A stretch of DNA of 64,000 bases from Amycolatopsis azurea DSM 43854 (GCF_001995215.1 NZ_MUXN01000025.1:248001-312000), one strand, 5' to 3'. Shown: positions 47,936 to 56,125, counted from the first letter of the stretch. A program made the numbers and translations. Notes: a model not told the origin generated them from the letters alone.

Positions 47936-49120
47936 CCACGAGGCCCCGTGCCGCAGATTCGTCACCAGCGCCGTCGACTTGCCCGTGACGGCGGCCGCGA
48001 GCGTACGTTCAAGTCCAGGAAGCCGCGCCACGCGGAGGAAGACCCGGCGTGCCTGGAGCAGGAGCCGGTTCGCGGGCAGGAACCATCGCGCACCCCGGCG
48101 GGCGACCTGCTGCTTCTCGGTCACCACCGGGCGAACCAGCTTTTCGTACTCGGCGAACGCGGCTTCGATCGAGGGCGCTCGGGTGAGTTGTTCGGCGAGC
48201 ACGAAAGCGCCCGCGATCCCGAGTGAGGCGCCCTGGCCGGCGAGCAGTGAGACGGCGTAGCAGGAGTCGCCGACCAGGACGACCCGGCCATGGCTCCAGG
48301 AAGGCATCTCGATCTGCGCGACCTGGTCGTAGTAGACCTCGCCGGGTGGCGGGCAGAGATCGAGCGCTTCGGGCACCGCCCAGCCGAGCGAACCGTAAGT
48401 CGCGCGCAGGGCCGCGCGTGCGTCGTCCGGCAGGGCCGGGTCCGTCGCGCGGTGCACGGCGAACGCGGCGAGCTTGCCGTCGCGGAGACCGTAGAAACCC
48501 ATCTGCATCCGGACGGTGTCGGTCAGGCAGAACCGCTCCCCCACCCGCGTGCGGATCTCCTCGTCCTCGAAGACGAACGCCGCCGTATGGAACCCGAGGT
48601 AACGCAGGAACCTTTCCTCTTCACCGAAAACCAGCCGCCGCACGGTCGAATGGATCCCGTCGGCTCCGACCAGCAGATCGGCCTCGACCACCGCACCGTC
48701 CACCAAGGTGATCCGCACCCGGTCGCCGAGATCTTCGACGCCGGTGACCCCGGCGCCGAACCGGACGTCCACTGTGGACGGTAGATCCGTGCGCAGCACC
48801 CGTTCCAGGTCGGGCCGCATGATGCTGCACAGCCTGCCCCGCAACGACTTCCCGAACTGGACGTAGTCGATCGCCGCCCGTCGTCGACCGCGGTCGTCCA
48901 GCAAGCTCGCCTCGTCCACCTGGTACGCGACGTCTTCGACCCGCGGCAGCAGGCCCATCTCCTCGATCGCGTCGAACCCGGGGCCGAAGAAATCGATCAT
49001 GTATCCCTGGTCCCGCGGCCCCGCCGCCCGTTCCAGCACCACGACCTCGACGTCCAGCGCCGCCAGCCGGTGCGCCAGCGCCAAGCCGGTGATCCCGGCA
49101 CCGCAGATCGCCACCTTCAT
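47927..49120 (-). CDS. FAD-dependent aromatic-ring-hydroxylase-like monooxygenase
   Basis: 397 residues. Rossmann motif GAGITGLALAHRLAALDVEVVVLE, the DG motif VGADGIHSTVRRLVFG and the second FAD motif VVLVGDSCYAVSLLAGQGASLGIAGAF place it in group A flavoprotein monooxygenases (PHBH fold, TetX/kynurenine-monooxygenase-like). The substrate is unknown; relatives hydroxylate phenols, polyketides or tetracyclines. Strong GGGAGGAACC precedes the ATG. It lies 18 bp after the TetR stop on the same strand, so the pair is an operon. Its last codons and stop lie within the family A palindrome. Confidence 0.92.
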   Translation of the reverse strand: MKVAICGAGITGLALAHRLAALDVEVVVLERAAGPRDQGYMIDFFGPGFDAIEEMGLLPRVEDVAYQVDEASLLDDRGRRRAAIDYVQFGKSLRGRLCSIMRPDLERVLRTDLPSTVDVRFGAGVTGVEDLGDRVRITLVDGAVVEADLLVGADGIHSTVRRLVFGEEERFLRYLGFHTAAFVFEDEEIRTRVGERFCLTDTVRMQMGFYGLRDGKLAAFAVHRATDPALPDDARAALRATYGSLGWAVPEALDLCPPPGEVYYDQVAQIEMPSWSHGRVVLVGDSCYAVSLLAGQGASLGIAGAFVLAEQLTRAPSIEAAFAEYEKLVRPVVTEKQQVARRGARWFLPANRLLLQARRVFLRVARLPGLERTLAAAVTGKSTALVTNLRHGASWGS

Positions 49121-49138
49121 GAGGTTCCTCCCTTCGGT

Positions 49139-49702
49139 TCAGCCGACCAGCCTGCGCAGGACCGCCGAGGGCACCTCGCGACCGGACTCCGGTTCGAGCG
49201 CGCGATGCAGCAGAAGCCCGTCCACCGTGGCGAAAAGGACCGCGGCCGTACCTTCGGCGTCGGCCACTCCGCGCCGCGACAGCCAAGCGCCGAACCTGGC
49301 ACGCAGATCGGCGAGCAACTCGCGGATGCCCTGGCGCAAGGTGTCGTCGCGGGTCGCGGCCAGGTAGGCCTCGGCGAACAGCAACGACATCGGATCGGTG
49401 CCGGAGTACTCGCCGACCGACGCCAGCAGCGCGTCCACCGCCTCCGCCGGTGTCTCGACGGTTTCCAGCGCCGGCTCGAAAGCACCGGCGACCTCGCGCA
49501 TCGCCCCCAGCACGGCCTCGATCATCAAGGCCTGCAACGAAGGAAAGTGATAGTGCACGACGCTCGGCGTGACCCCCGCGCGTTCGGCCAGGATCCGGGT
49601 ACTGACCGCGGACCAGCCGAGTTCGGGCACCAACGCGACCGCGGCTTCGAGCAACCGCCGCCGCGCGACCTGACCACGTTCCGCGGCCGGAGAACCTGCC
49701 AC
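49139..49702 (-). CDS. TetR family transcriptional regulator
   Basis: 187 residues from GTG 49702 with AGGAGG upstream. The HTH is LLEAAVALVPELGWSAVSTRILAERAGVTPSVVHYHFPSLQALM, matching the TetR consensus (GVTxxxxxxHF). The C-terminal region is helical and ligand-binding. It heads the operon with the flavin monooxygenase and probably represses it, responding to the substrate of that enzyme. An imperfect 27-bp palindrome lies just upstream. Confidence 0.92.
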   Translation of the reverse strand: MAGSPAAERGQVARRRLLEAAVALVPELGWSAVSTRILAERAGVTPSVVHYHFPSLQALMIEAVLGAMREVAGAFEPALETVETPAEAVDALLASVGEYSGTDPMSLLFAEAYLAATRDDTLRQGIRELLADLRARFGAWLSRRGVADAEGTAAVLFATVDGLLLHRALEPESGREVPSAVLRRLVG

Positions 49703-49713
49703 CGTCGCCTCCT

Positions 49714-49740
49714 AGGGCGTTCGTCCTGTACGACTGCCCT
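49714..49740 (-). promoter_or_regulatory. Candidate TetR operator
   Basis: AGGGCGTTCGTC (49714-49725) and TACGACTGCCCT (49729-49740) form a 27-bp imperfect palindrome (10 of 12 paired positions), starting 12 bp upstream of the tetR GTG. Size and position fit an autoregulatory TetR site. Confidence 0.55.
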
Positions 49741-49846
49741 GATCGTATGCCCTGTTCCTCCAGGAGCGCAAACTGGGCAAAAATGACCTCTTTCGACGGC
49801 GCGGCCGTCGCCATGCTTGCTCTTCCGAAGTCACTTTGGAGGACAC

Positions 49847-50035
49847 ATGGTCTCGAAACCCCGCGTCGCGCTGGGAATGCTCATCTTGGTCGCACTGACG
49901 GGCGGGCTTCTCGCGTTGCTCATCTCGCTCGACGTGGGCGCCTTCTGGGCCAAGACACTGCCGCTCGTCTTCCTGGTCGGCGCGGCGACCTTCGCCCAGT
50001 CCCTCGGCCTGTTCAACAAGAAGTCGAAGGACTAG
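49847..50035 (+). CDS. Small two-TM membrane protein
   Basis: 62 residues. Two hydrophobic helices (VALGMLILVALTGGLLALLI and LPLVFLVGAATFAQSLGLF), a short basic N-terminus and the tail NKKSKD. TTTGGAGG lies 5 bp before the ATG, an excellent ribosome-binding site that supports a real gene. No family recognised. A bPH/membrane gene follows 37 bp later on the same strand. Confidence 0.7.
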   Translation: MVSKPRVALGMLILVALTGGLLALLISLDVGAFWAKTLPLVFLVGAATFAQSLGLFNKKSKD

Positions 50036-50072
50036 GGACCGGTCCCCTTCGCGCACGGCTAGCGTCCCGCCC

Positions 50073-50567
50073 GTGACCGAACTGGGCGCCTACGTCGAAC
50101 GCTTCGAGACGAACACGCGCAGCCGCGCGCTCCGGGGCGTGGTCGCGATACTGATCGGCGCGCCGATCAGTATCGCCGGGGCCTTCCTGTTCGTGCTGAA
50201 CGACAAGGCCGGGGTCTCCGGCGGGGAGACGTTCATCGGCCTCGTCATCGGCTGCGGGCTGGGGCTGGCGCTGGTGGGCGCCTGGGGATGCTGGCAGGCC
50301 GTCGGCAGACGCGGCGAGGCCTTCACCCTGTACGAGCAAGGATTCGTGCACACCTGGCGGAAGTCCACCACCGTCGTGCCGTGGACCGCGGTCGAGGTCG
50401 CCATCGACCACACCAGGAAGAACATCCTCGCCAAGGCGCTCGGCGGCGACGTCGGCTGCCTCGTCAAGCTCACCGACGGCCGGAAGATCCTCATCAACGG
50501 GTTCACCGAGGGTGCCGCCGTGCTCACCCACGACATCTTCGAGGCCGTCGGACGACGTCCCGCCTGA
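50073..50567 (+). CDS. Membrane protein with bPH-like C-terminal domain, function unknown
   Basis: 164 residues. Two membrane helices (ALRGVVAILIGAPISIAGAF and FIGLVIGCGLGLALVGAWGC) are followed by a ~85-residue soluble part (GEAFTLYEQGFVHTWRKSTTVVPWTAVEVAID ... GCLVKLTDGRKILINGF). The latter resembles bacterial PH-like/YdbT domains, in which W-x-x-V/I motifs recur. A GTG start at 50073; the site upstream is weak. The first helix is encoded by a perfect 32-bp palindrome (50145-50176). Cellular role unknown. Confidence 0.7.
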   Translation: MTELGAYVERFETNTRSRALRGVVAILIGAPISIAGAFLFVLNDKAGVSGGETFIGLVIGCGLGLALVGAWGCWQAVGRRGEAFTLYEQGFVHTWRKSTTVVPWTAVEVAIDHTRKNILAKALGGDVGCLVKLTDGRKILINGFTEGAAVLTHDIFEAVGRRPA

Positions 50568-50625
50568 GCCGCGGCAACCTTCCGGCCCCGCCGCGCGTTC
50601 TCCCCAGAACGGGGAGGAGAGCGCC

Positions 50626-51318
50626 ATGGAAATCATCGTCTCGAACGAACTGGGCGTCCGCGCCGTGGTGTTGACCTTGCGCGCCAAGGGATCGGCGCTC
50701 AGCTTCCGGCTGTTTCCCATGGTGCACATCGGTACGCAGGCCTACTTCGACACCGTGCGGCGGCAGGCCGACGCATGCGACGTGATCGTGGCCGAGGGCG
50801 TCGGCGACGCGAAATCGGTGTCCCGGCTGACGTCGAGCTACCGGCTCGCGGCGCGGAACAAACGCCTCGGGCTGGTGGTGCAGGACCTCAAGGCCGACTC
50901 GTTCACCGCGCCGACCATCCGCCCGGATCTCGACGGCCCGGGGTTCTCCGAGGGCTGGCGCCGTGTCCCGCTCGGGGACAGGCTGATGATGTCGCTCCTG
51001 GCGCCGACGCTGGGCGTGTTCCTGCGCGGCTTCGGGACACGCGGGATGCTGGCGCGGTTCCTGACCGTCGACGACGAGGACGACTTCCGCGCCGAATCGA
51101 CCGAAGTGATGCCCGAATTCGACGACCTGATCGGCGGCAGCCGCGACAAGCTTCTCGTGGACGCCCTGGCCGGGCTCCACGAACAGCGGCGGCACGAGCC
51201 GGGGACGGTCGCCGTGGTCTACGGCGCCGAGCACATGCGCGCGGTCGTCCGGGAACTCCGCGCCCGGTTCGGTTACGTCGTGCGGGACGCGGAATACGTC
51301 ACTGTGTTCAGCCTCTGA
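50626..51318 (+). CDS. TraB/PrgY-like (TIKI fold) protein
   Basis: 230 residues. Conserved elements of the TraB family are visible: LFPMVHIGTQAYFD (GxxH-like), CDVIVAEGVGD (acidic) and VAVVYGAEHMRAVVREL (GxxH). The middle part LMMSLLAPTLGVFLRGFG is hydrophobic and helical. The family is metal-dependent and includes the peptidase-like TIKI/PrgY proteins; the substrate here is unknown. GGGGAGGAG precedes the ATG. Monocistronic, or cotranscribed with the bPH-like gene 58 bp upstream. Confidence 0.7.
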   Translation: MEIIVSNELGVRAVVLTLRAKGSALSFRLFPMVHIGTQAYFDTVRRQADACDVIVAEGVGDAKSVSRLTSSYRLAARNKRLGLVVQDLKADSFTAPTIRPDLDGPGFSEGWRRVPLGDRLMMSLLAPTLGVFLRGFGTRGMLARFLTVDDEDDFRAESTEVMPEFDDLIGGSRDKLLVDALAGLHEQRRHEPGTVAVVYGAEHMRAVVRELRARFGYVVRDAEYVTVFSL

Positions 51319-51336
51319 CAAACGATCCTTTGTGGA

Positions 51337-52293
51337 CTAGACCCGCGAAGGAGCGAAGGTCCGGCGGTAGTCCTGCGGGGCGACTCCGACCACCTTGTGG
51401 AAGTGGTGACGCAGCAAGGCTCCCGAGCCGAAGCCGCAGCGGCGCGCGACCTCGTCGATGCCCATCGTCGTCTCCTCCAGCAGGGACCTCGCGTGCAGTA
51501 CGCGCTGCGTGGACAGCCAGCGATGCGGCGTGGTGCCGGTCTCGGCGACGAACTTGCGGGCGAACGTGCGCTCGGACATCCGCGCACGGCGGGCGAGGTC
51601 GGCGACGGGATGCTCGTCCGCGATGGTGTCGAGCATCCAGGTGAGCACCGGCTGGAGGCTGTCCCCGGTGCACTCCGGGATCGGCACCTCGACGAACTGA
51701 CGCTGCCCGCCCTCCCGTTGCGGCGGCACCACCATGCGCCGGGCGATGGCGGTGGCCGCGGCGGACCCGAGTTCGCGCCGGATGAGGTGCAGGCAGGCGT
51801 CGATGCCGGCGGCCGTTCCGGCGCTGGTGATGATGTCGCCGTCGTCGACGAACAGGACGTCCGGGTCCAGCAGGGCATCCGGGAACCGCTTCCGGAACCG
51901 GTCGCTTTGCCGCCAGTGGTTCGTGCACCGCCGCCCGTCGAGCAGGCCCGCGGCACCCAGCACGAACCCGCCGGTGCAGACCGAAAGCAGAGTGGCGCCT
52001 CGCGCCGAAGCGGCACGGAGGGCTTCGAGCACCGCCGGCGGATATTCGTCGCGCACGTCGCAGGCGGGGACGACGACGAGGTCCGCGTCCTCAGTGGCTT
52101 CGAGGCCGTGTTCCGGGGTCACCTTGACGCCGTGCCCGAGGCTGAGCGGCGCTCCCGCCCGCTCCCCGCACACGCGGAAGTCGAGCAGCGGAACTCCGTC
52201 ATCGGTCCGGTCGTAGCCGAACACCTCGCAGACGACGCCGAACTCGAAGGGGGCGAAGTCGTCCAACAGCACTACAGCGACGCTTTTCAGCAT
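51337..52293 (-). CDS. GlxA-type transcriptional regulator (DJ-1/PfpI sensor + AraC HTH)
   Basis: 318 residues. N-terminal amidotransferase-like domain: VAVVLLDDFAPFEFGVVCEVF and ATLLSVCTGGFVLGAAGLLDGRRCTNHW, where CTGGF is the nucleophile-elbow motif. The C-terminal AraC double HTH is ADLARRARMSERTFARKFVAETG and MGIDEVARRCGFGSGALLRHHFHKVVGVAPQDYRR. ATG at 52293 begins MLKSVAVVLL. GlxA-like regulators control catabolic, stress or developmental genes in actinobacteria. It is divergent from the small membrane protein and BCCT transporter; a role in osmolyte use is possible by analogy with betaine-linked GbdR/GlxA regulators. Confidence 0.92.
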   Translation of the reverse strand: MLKSVAVVLLDDFAPFEFGVVCEVFGYDRTDDGVPLLDFRVCGERAGAPLSLGHGVKVTPEHGLEATEDADLVVVPACDVRDEYPPAVLEALRAASARGATLLSVCTGGFVLGAAGLLDGRRCTNHWRQSDRFRKRFPDALLDPDVLFVDDGDIITSAGTAAGIDACLHLIRRELGSAAATAIARRMVVPPQREGGQRQFVEVPIPECTGDSLQPVLTWMLDTIADEHPVADLARRARMSERTFARKFVAETGTTPHRWLSTQRVLHARSLLEETTMGIDEVARRCGFGSGALLRHHFHKVVGVAPQDYRRTFAPSRV

Positions 52294-52306
52294 GCCCGAA
52301 GCATAG

Positions 52307-52355
52307 CTGGCAGGATTTTGATGCACAACGACAGAACTGCCACTTCTGGCAGGAT
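52307..52355. promoter_or_regulatory. Candidate GlxA-type operator repeats
   Basis: Direct repeats CTGGCAGGAT at 52307-52316 and 52346-52355 (39 bp apart) plus an inverted ACTGCCA at 52336-52342, in the spacer between the GlxA-like regulator and the small ORF. AraC-type dimers bind such direct half-sites. Confidence 0.45.
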
Positions 52356-52379
52356 GTCGAGCGGCGCAAACTTACTGCC

Positions 52380-52523
52380 ATGACCGCAATCATCGTCACC
52401 CTCGCCCTGATCGCCCTCGTCACCTACCTTCTGGAGCGCAACCACGTGCGGCAAGGCCGCCCGACCTCGTCCGGCGGCGACCCGCTCGGCCGTCCGTTCT
52501 GGAGGGGTGGCGCCGCCGTCTGA
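52380..52523 (+). CDS. Small single-TM peptide
   Basis: 47 residues: MTAIIVTLALIALVTYLLERN forms one membrane helix, followed by a basic, Pro/Gly-rich tail (PTSSGGDPLGRPFWRGGAAV). Codon use is GC-biased at third positions as in the neighbours. The ribosome-binding site is weak. It lies directly after the GlxA operator region. Similar short helix-plus-tail proteins are common in actinobacteria, with no known function. Confidence 0.5.
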   Translation: MTAIIVTLALIALVTYLLERNHVRQGRPTSSGGDPLGRPFWRGGAAV

Positions 52524-52726
52524 ACCCACCGGTGTCACGAGCGACACGTTCGCCGCCGGGACCGGCGACGAGGTCCACGTCCGCCCAGGTCAAACCCGGA
52601 ATCACCGGTTTAAACCTTTCCACCCGCATTTTCTGCCGGTTACCAGTTTTCTGGTTAGGGTGCAGTGGTGCAAACGGGTTAACTCGGGCGGAAGGAGATC
52701 GCGCCGTTCATCGGCGCGGCTGAAAC

Positions 52727-54475
52727 ATGAGTTCGCAGGATGGCAAGCCAGCGGAAGAAGAAGTGGTCGCGGGGACCGCGACAGACCTCGCCAACGCACC
52801 GGACACGACAGGTCCGGGCCACCCGCCCGATGAGCACGTCCCCCTCGACCTCGCCGCCGACCGACCCGCCGAGACCGACCGGACCGTTTTCGGCGTCGCC
52901 GCGGGGCTCGCGCTCGCGATCATCGTCTGGGGCGTGATTTCCCCGGACAGTCTCGCGAATGTCGCGTCGACTCTGCTGAACGACGCCGTGATCCCTTACG
53001 GCGGTTGGGCTTTCGTGCTCACCGCGAGCGGTTTCGTACTGTTCGCGGTCTGCCTCGCGATCAGCCGCTACGGCCGGATCCCGCTGGGCGGGGACAAGGA
53101 ACTGCCCGAATTCCGGACGTCGTCGTGGATCGCGATGATGTTCAGCGCCGGCATGGGCATCGGCCTGATGTTCTTCGGCGTGTACGAACCGGTCTCCCAC
53201 CTCGCGAGCCCGCCCCCGGGCACCGCGGCACCGAATTCCGACGAAGCCGTCCACACCGCGATGGCGACGACGTTGTTCCACTGGACCGTGCACCCGTGGG
53301 CGATCTACGCCGTCGTCGGCCTCGCGATCGCCTACAGCACCTTCCGGAAGGGCCGCAGCCAGCTGATCAGTTCGGTGTTCGCGCCGCTGATCGGCAAGCG
53401 GCGCACCGAAGGCCCGCTGGGCAAGGCGATCGACATCATGGCCATCTTCGCCACGCTGTTCGGTTCGGCCGCTTCTCTCGGCCTCGGCGCGCTCCAGGTC
53501 GGTGGCGGCATGGGCGCCGTCGGCTGGATCGACAGCCCCGGCCGCGGCCTGCTGGTCGCGATCATCGCGATCCTCACCATCGCGTTCATCGCGTCGGCGG
53601 TGTCCGGTGTGGCCAAGGGGATCCAGTGGCTCTCCAACATCAACATGGTGCTCGCCGCGGTGCTCGCGGTGTTCGTGCTGGTGGTCGGGCCGACCGTGCT
53701 GATCCTCAACATCGTGCCGGGCGCGATCGGCGACTACTTCCGCGAACTGGCGGAGATGTCCGGCCGCACCGGGATGACCGGCGGCGACGAGATGCAGACC
53801 TGGCTCGGCGGCTGGACGGTCTTCTACTGGGCGTGGTGGATCTCGTGGACGCCCTTCGTCGGCATGTTCATCGCGCGGATCTCGCGCGGCCGCACCATCC
53901 GTCAGTTCATCTTCGGTGTCATCGCGATCCCGAGTGTCGTGAGCCTGATCTGGTTCGCGATCTTCGGCGGCGCGGCGATCAGCAGGCAACGGGCCGGGAC
54001 GGACATCGCGGGCGCGGGCAGCGCGGAATCGGCGACGTTCAAACTCCTGGAAACCCTGCCGTGGTTCGTCCCGATCGCGATCCTGGTGATGCTCCTGGTG
54101 TCCATCTTCTTCGTCTCCGGTGCGGACGCGGCGTCGGTGGTGATGGGCACCCTGTCGCAGCGCGGAAGCGTGCATCCCGGCAAGAGCGTGGTCATCTTCT
54201 GGGGCGTCCTGATGGGCGCCGTCGCGGCGGTGATGCTGCTCGTCGGCGGGGACAAGGCGCTGACAGGCTTGCAGAATCTCACGATCCTGATCGCGGTGCC
54301 GTTCGTGTTCGTGATGGTCGGGTTGTGCGTATCGGTCTGGAAGGACCTGCGCAACGACCCGCTGATGAAGCAGGAAGACGCGATGATGCTGTCGCTGAAG
54401 GAACTGCACGAGGAACGCACCAACGGCCACTCCCGTCGTCGCACCATCCTCGGACGCTCAAAACACCGCACCTGA
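52727..54475 (+). CDS. BCCT family glycine betaine/choline/carnitine transporter
   Basis: 582 residues with twelve transmembrane segments. The BCCT signature WAWWISWTPFVGMFIARISRGRTIRQF is intact, with GMGIGLMFFGVYEP (Gly-rich first unwound helix) and FGSAASLGLGALQVGGGMG. The first ~55 residues are an acidic cytoplasmic extension and the C-terminus is charged (ERTNGHSRRRTILGRSKH), both used in osmosensing by BetP-like members. It probably imports betaine or related quaternary amines with Na+. The next upstream gene is the small peptide, 203 bp away; the spacer is AT-richer and probably holds the promoter. Family C palindrome follows the stop by 8 bp. Confidence 0.95.
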   Translation: MSSQDGKPAEEEVVAGTATDLANAPDTTGPGHPPDEHVPLDLAADRPAETDRTVFGVAAGLALAIIVWGVISPDSLANVASTLLNDAVIPYGGWAFVLTASGFVLFAVCLAISRYGRIPLGGDKELPEFRTSSWIAMMFSAGMGIGLMFFGVYEPVSHLASPPPGTAAPNSDEAVHTAMATTLFHWTVHPWAIYAVVGLAIAYSTFRKGRSQLISSVFAPLIGKRRTEGPLGKAIDIMAIFATLFGSAASLGLGALQVGGGMGAVGWIDSPGRGLLVAIIAILTIAFIASAVSGVAKGIQWLSNINMVLAAVLAVFVLVVGPTVLILNIVPGAIGDYFRELAEMSGRTGMTGGDEMQTWLGGWTVFYWAWWISWTPFVGMFIARISRGRTIRQFIFGVIAIPSVVSLIWFAIFGGAAISRQRAGTDIAGAGSAESATFKLLETLPWFVPIAILVMLLVSIFFVSGADAASVVMGTLSQRGSVHPGKSVVIFWGVLMGAVAAVMLLVGGDKALTGLQNLTILIAVPFVFVMVGLCVSVWKDLRNDPLMKQEDAMMLSLKELHEERTNGHSRRRTILGRSKHRT

Positions 54476-54483
54476 GTTTATCC

Positions 54484-54536
54484 CGCGTGAAGGCCCCCTT
54501 CCCTCTGCTGAGCCGAGGGAAGGGGGCCTTCACGCG
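54484..54536. repeat. Family C palindrome, copy 2 (bidirectional terminator)
   Basis: Perfect 22-bp arms (CGCGTGAAGGCCCCCTTCCC and TC) at 54484-54505 and 54515-54536 around a 9-nt loop. It separates the convergent BCCT (stop 54475) and carboxymuconolactone decarboxylase (stop 54548) genes. Confidence 0.85.
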
Positions 54537-54547
54537 CTTCCAGGCTT

Positions 54548-55024
54548 TCAGAGCGCAGCGAACTGGCCGGCCTTGTAGTCGCCGGCGGGCTGCCGGGTGA
54601 TGACGTTCAGCCGGTTGAAGGCGTTGATGAGCGCGATCTGGGTCACCAGCGCCAAAAGCTGCTCGTCGTCGTAGTGCTTGGCGGCCGCTTCCCAGGCCTC
54701 GTCGGTGACACCGGCGCTGTCGGCGATACGGCAGCCCTGTTCGGTGAGTTCCAGCGCGGCGCGCTCGGCCTCGGTGAAGACCGTCGCCTCACGCCATGCC
54801 GCGACCAGATTCAACCGGGTCGAGGTCTCCCCCGCCGCCGCGGCGTCTTTCGTGTGCATGTCGAGGCAGCCCGAGCAGCCGTTGATCTGGCTGGCCCGGA
54901 TGTTCACCAATTCCCTTGTCGTGGCGGGAAGTTCGGTGCTTTCGAGAACCCTGCCCGCCGAGACGAGGTGCTTCACCAGCTTCGGCGCGAGAGCGGTCTT
55001 GAAGATTTCGAGTCGTGCCTGCAT
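54548..55024 (-). CDS. Carboxymuconolactone decarboxylase family (AhpD-like) protein
   Basis: 158 residues. The redox motif CSGCLDMHTKDA (Cys-x-x-Cys-x-x-x-His) after VNIRASQING is the AhpD/CMD active site. FNRLNVITRQPAGDY near the end is typical of the alkylhydroperoxidase-like branch. It probably reduces peroxides or acts on quinone/lactone-type compounds. It lies 29 bp after the ECF41-like sigma factor stop on the same strand. ECF41 sigma factors are classically linked to carboxymuconolactone decarboxylases, oxidoreductases or epimerases, so it is the expected partner/target. Confidence 0.92.
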   Translation of the reverse strand: MQARLEIFKTALAPKLVKHLVSAGRVLESTELPATTRELVNIRASQINGCSGCLDMHTKDAAAAGETSTRLNLVAAWREATVFTEAERAALELTEQGCRIADSAGVTDEAWEAAAKHYDDEQLLALVTQIALINAFNRLNVITRQPAGDYKAGQFAAL

Positions 55025-55053
55025 GGGATTCTCTCCTTCTCGTCTGTGTTCAC

Positions 55054-55917
55054 TTACTTGGACGAGGGGGCCTCGAGAGAGGTAACACCCATGGCCGCGA
55101 GGAGACGCGGGTCACTCACGGAGTCGATCGCGACGATGCGGCCGTCGACGACGGTGCACGCCATCACGCCACCCAGCCTGCCGCGCTTGTCCCAGGTCAC
55201 CACGCCGGGCTTGTCGCCGACCAGGGCGGGGCGCACGGCCGCCACGGCACGGGCGCCACGCTGGACCCGAGTGGCCACTTCGGCCGCGCCCAGCCGCACG
55301 ATCTCGCCGTGCCGGGTCTGGGAACGCCAGGTCACGTCCGGGTCGAGCAGTTCGATCAACCCGTCGAAGTCGCCTCCGCGCGCGGCGGTGAGGAAAGCGT
55401 CGACCACGGCGCGCTGCCGGGGTTCCTCGACCGGACGCCGTCCCTGCACCTTCCGGCGGGCGCGGCTGGCGAGCATCTTGGCCGCGTCGGCGGATTTGCC
55501 GAGGATCTCGCCGACTTCGGCGAACGGGACCGCGAACAGGTCGTGCAGCACGAAGGCGAGCCGTTCGGCCGGGCCGAGGGCGTCGAGCACCACGAGCAGC
55601 GCGAGCCCGACCGATTCGGCGAGTACCGCGTCCTCTTCCGGCGAGTCCTCGAGGATCAGCAGCTCGGGCGGCTCGTCGTAGGACTCTTCGGGCCGGGTCT
55701 TGCGGGAGCGCAGGACGTCGATGCAGACCCGGCCGACGACGGTGGTCAGCCAGCCGGACAGGTTGTCGATCGAGTCGGCGTCCTGGCGGGCCAGCCGCAG
55801 CCAGGCCTCCTGGACGGCGTCCTCGGCGTCCGCTCGCGAACCGAGCATCCGGTGGGCCACCGCCACCAGACGCCCGCGCTGTTCCTCGAAAGCGCTGGCC
55901 AGGGCTTCGCCGGTCAT
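55054..55917 (-). CDS. ECF sigma factor, ECF41-like (SigJ-type) with SnoaL-like tail
   Basis: 287 residues. Region sigma2: EEQRGRLVAVAHRMLGSRADAEDAVQEAWLRLARQD. Region sigma4: LGPAERLAFVLHDLFAVPFAEVGEILGKSADAAKMLASRARRKV, matching the ECF41/SigJ consensus. The C-terminal ~110 residues (AVVDAFLTAARGGDFDGLIELLDPDVTWRSQ ... VMACTVVDGRIVAIDSVSDP) are the SnoaL-like extension that regulates core binding in ECF41. No anti-sigma gene is present, as usual for this group. ATG 55917 follows AAAGG. The 5' region carries a nested 60-bp palindrome and the 21-bp repeat array. Confidence 0.93.
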   Translation of the reverse strand: MTGEALASAFEEQRGRLVAVAHRMLGSRADAEDAVQEAWLRLARQDADSIDNLSGWLTTVVGRVCIDVLRSRKTRPEESYDEPPELLILEDSPEEDAVLAESVGLALLVVLDALGPAERLAFVLHDLFAVPFAEVGEILGKSADAAKMLASRARRKVQGRRPVEEPRQRAVVDAFLTAARGGDFDGLIELLDPDVTWRSQTRHGEIVRLGAAEVATRVQRGARAVAAVRPALVGDKPGVVTWDKRGRLGGVMACTVVDGRIVAIDSVSDPRLLAAMGVTSLEAPSSK

Positions 55918-55920
55918 GTC

Positions 55921-55980
55921 GGTACCTTTCTCGCGCCGATCCGTCATGGACATGACGAGTGCGGCGCGAGAAAGGTAACC
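55921..55980. repeat. 60-bp nested palindrome immediately upstream of the ECF41 gene
   Basis: Outer arms GGTACCTTTCTCGCGCCG (55921-55938) and the inverse (55962-55980, one extra base) enclose an inner perfect repeat CGTCATG-GA-CATGACG (55942-55957). On the minus strand it covers the leader, including the AAAGG ribosome-binding site, so RNA folding could occlude translation, or a dimeric regulator could bind. Confidence 0.75.
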
Positions 55981-55989
55981 GAAGACGTG

Positions 55990-56125
55990 ACTCGCGTGCT
56001 CAAGAACGCGATTCGCGTGCTTGGAGACGGAACTCACGTGCCTGGATGCCGCACTCGCGTGTTCCGTCTTTGAGCACGCGAGTCACGTCCCCAAGCACGC
56101 GAGTCCCGTTCTCCAGCACGCGAGT
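55990..56125. repeat. Seven-copy 21-bp-period repeat array (4 forward, 3 inverted)
   Basis: The 11-bp core ACTCGCGTGCT starts at 55990, 56011 (ATTCGCGTGCT), 56032 (ACTCACGTGCC) and 56053 (ACTCGCGTGTT). Its perfect inverse AGCACGCGAGT starts at 56073, 56094 and 56115. Start spacing is 21 bp throughout except 20 bp at the orientation switch. Linkers are unrelated. The array lies 73-208 bp upstream of the ECF41 start codon. Confidence 0.85.

Noticed and set aside
55990..56125. CRISPR-like array
   Set aside because: The unit is an 11-bp core with 10-bp linkers and occurs in both orientations. CRISPR repeats are longer, all in one orientation, with ~30-bp spacers, and no cas gene is nearby.
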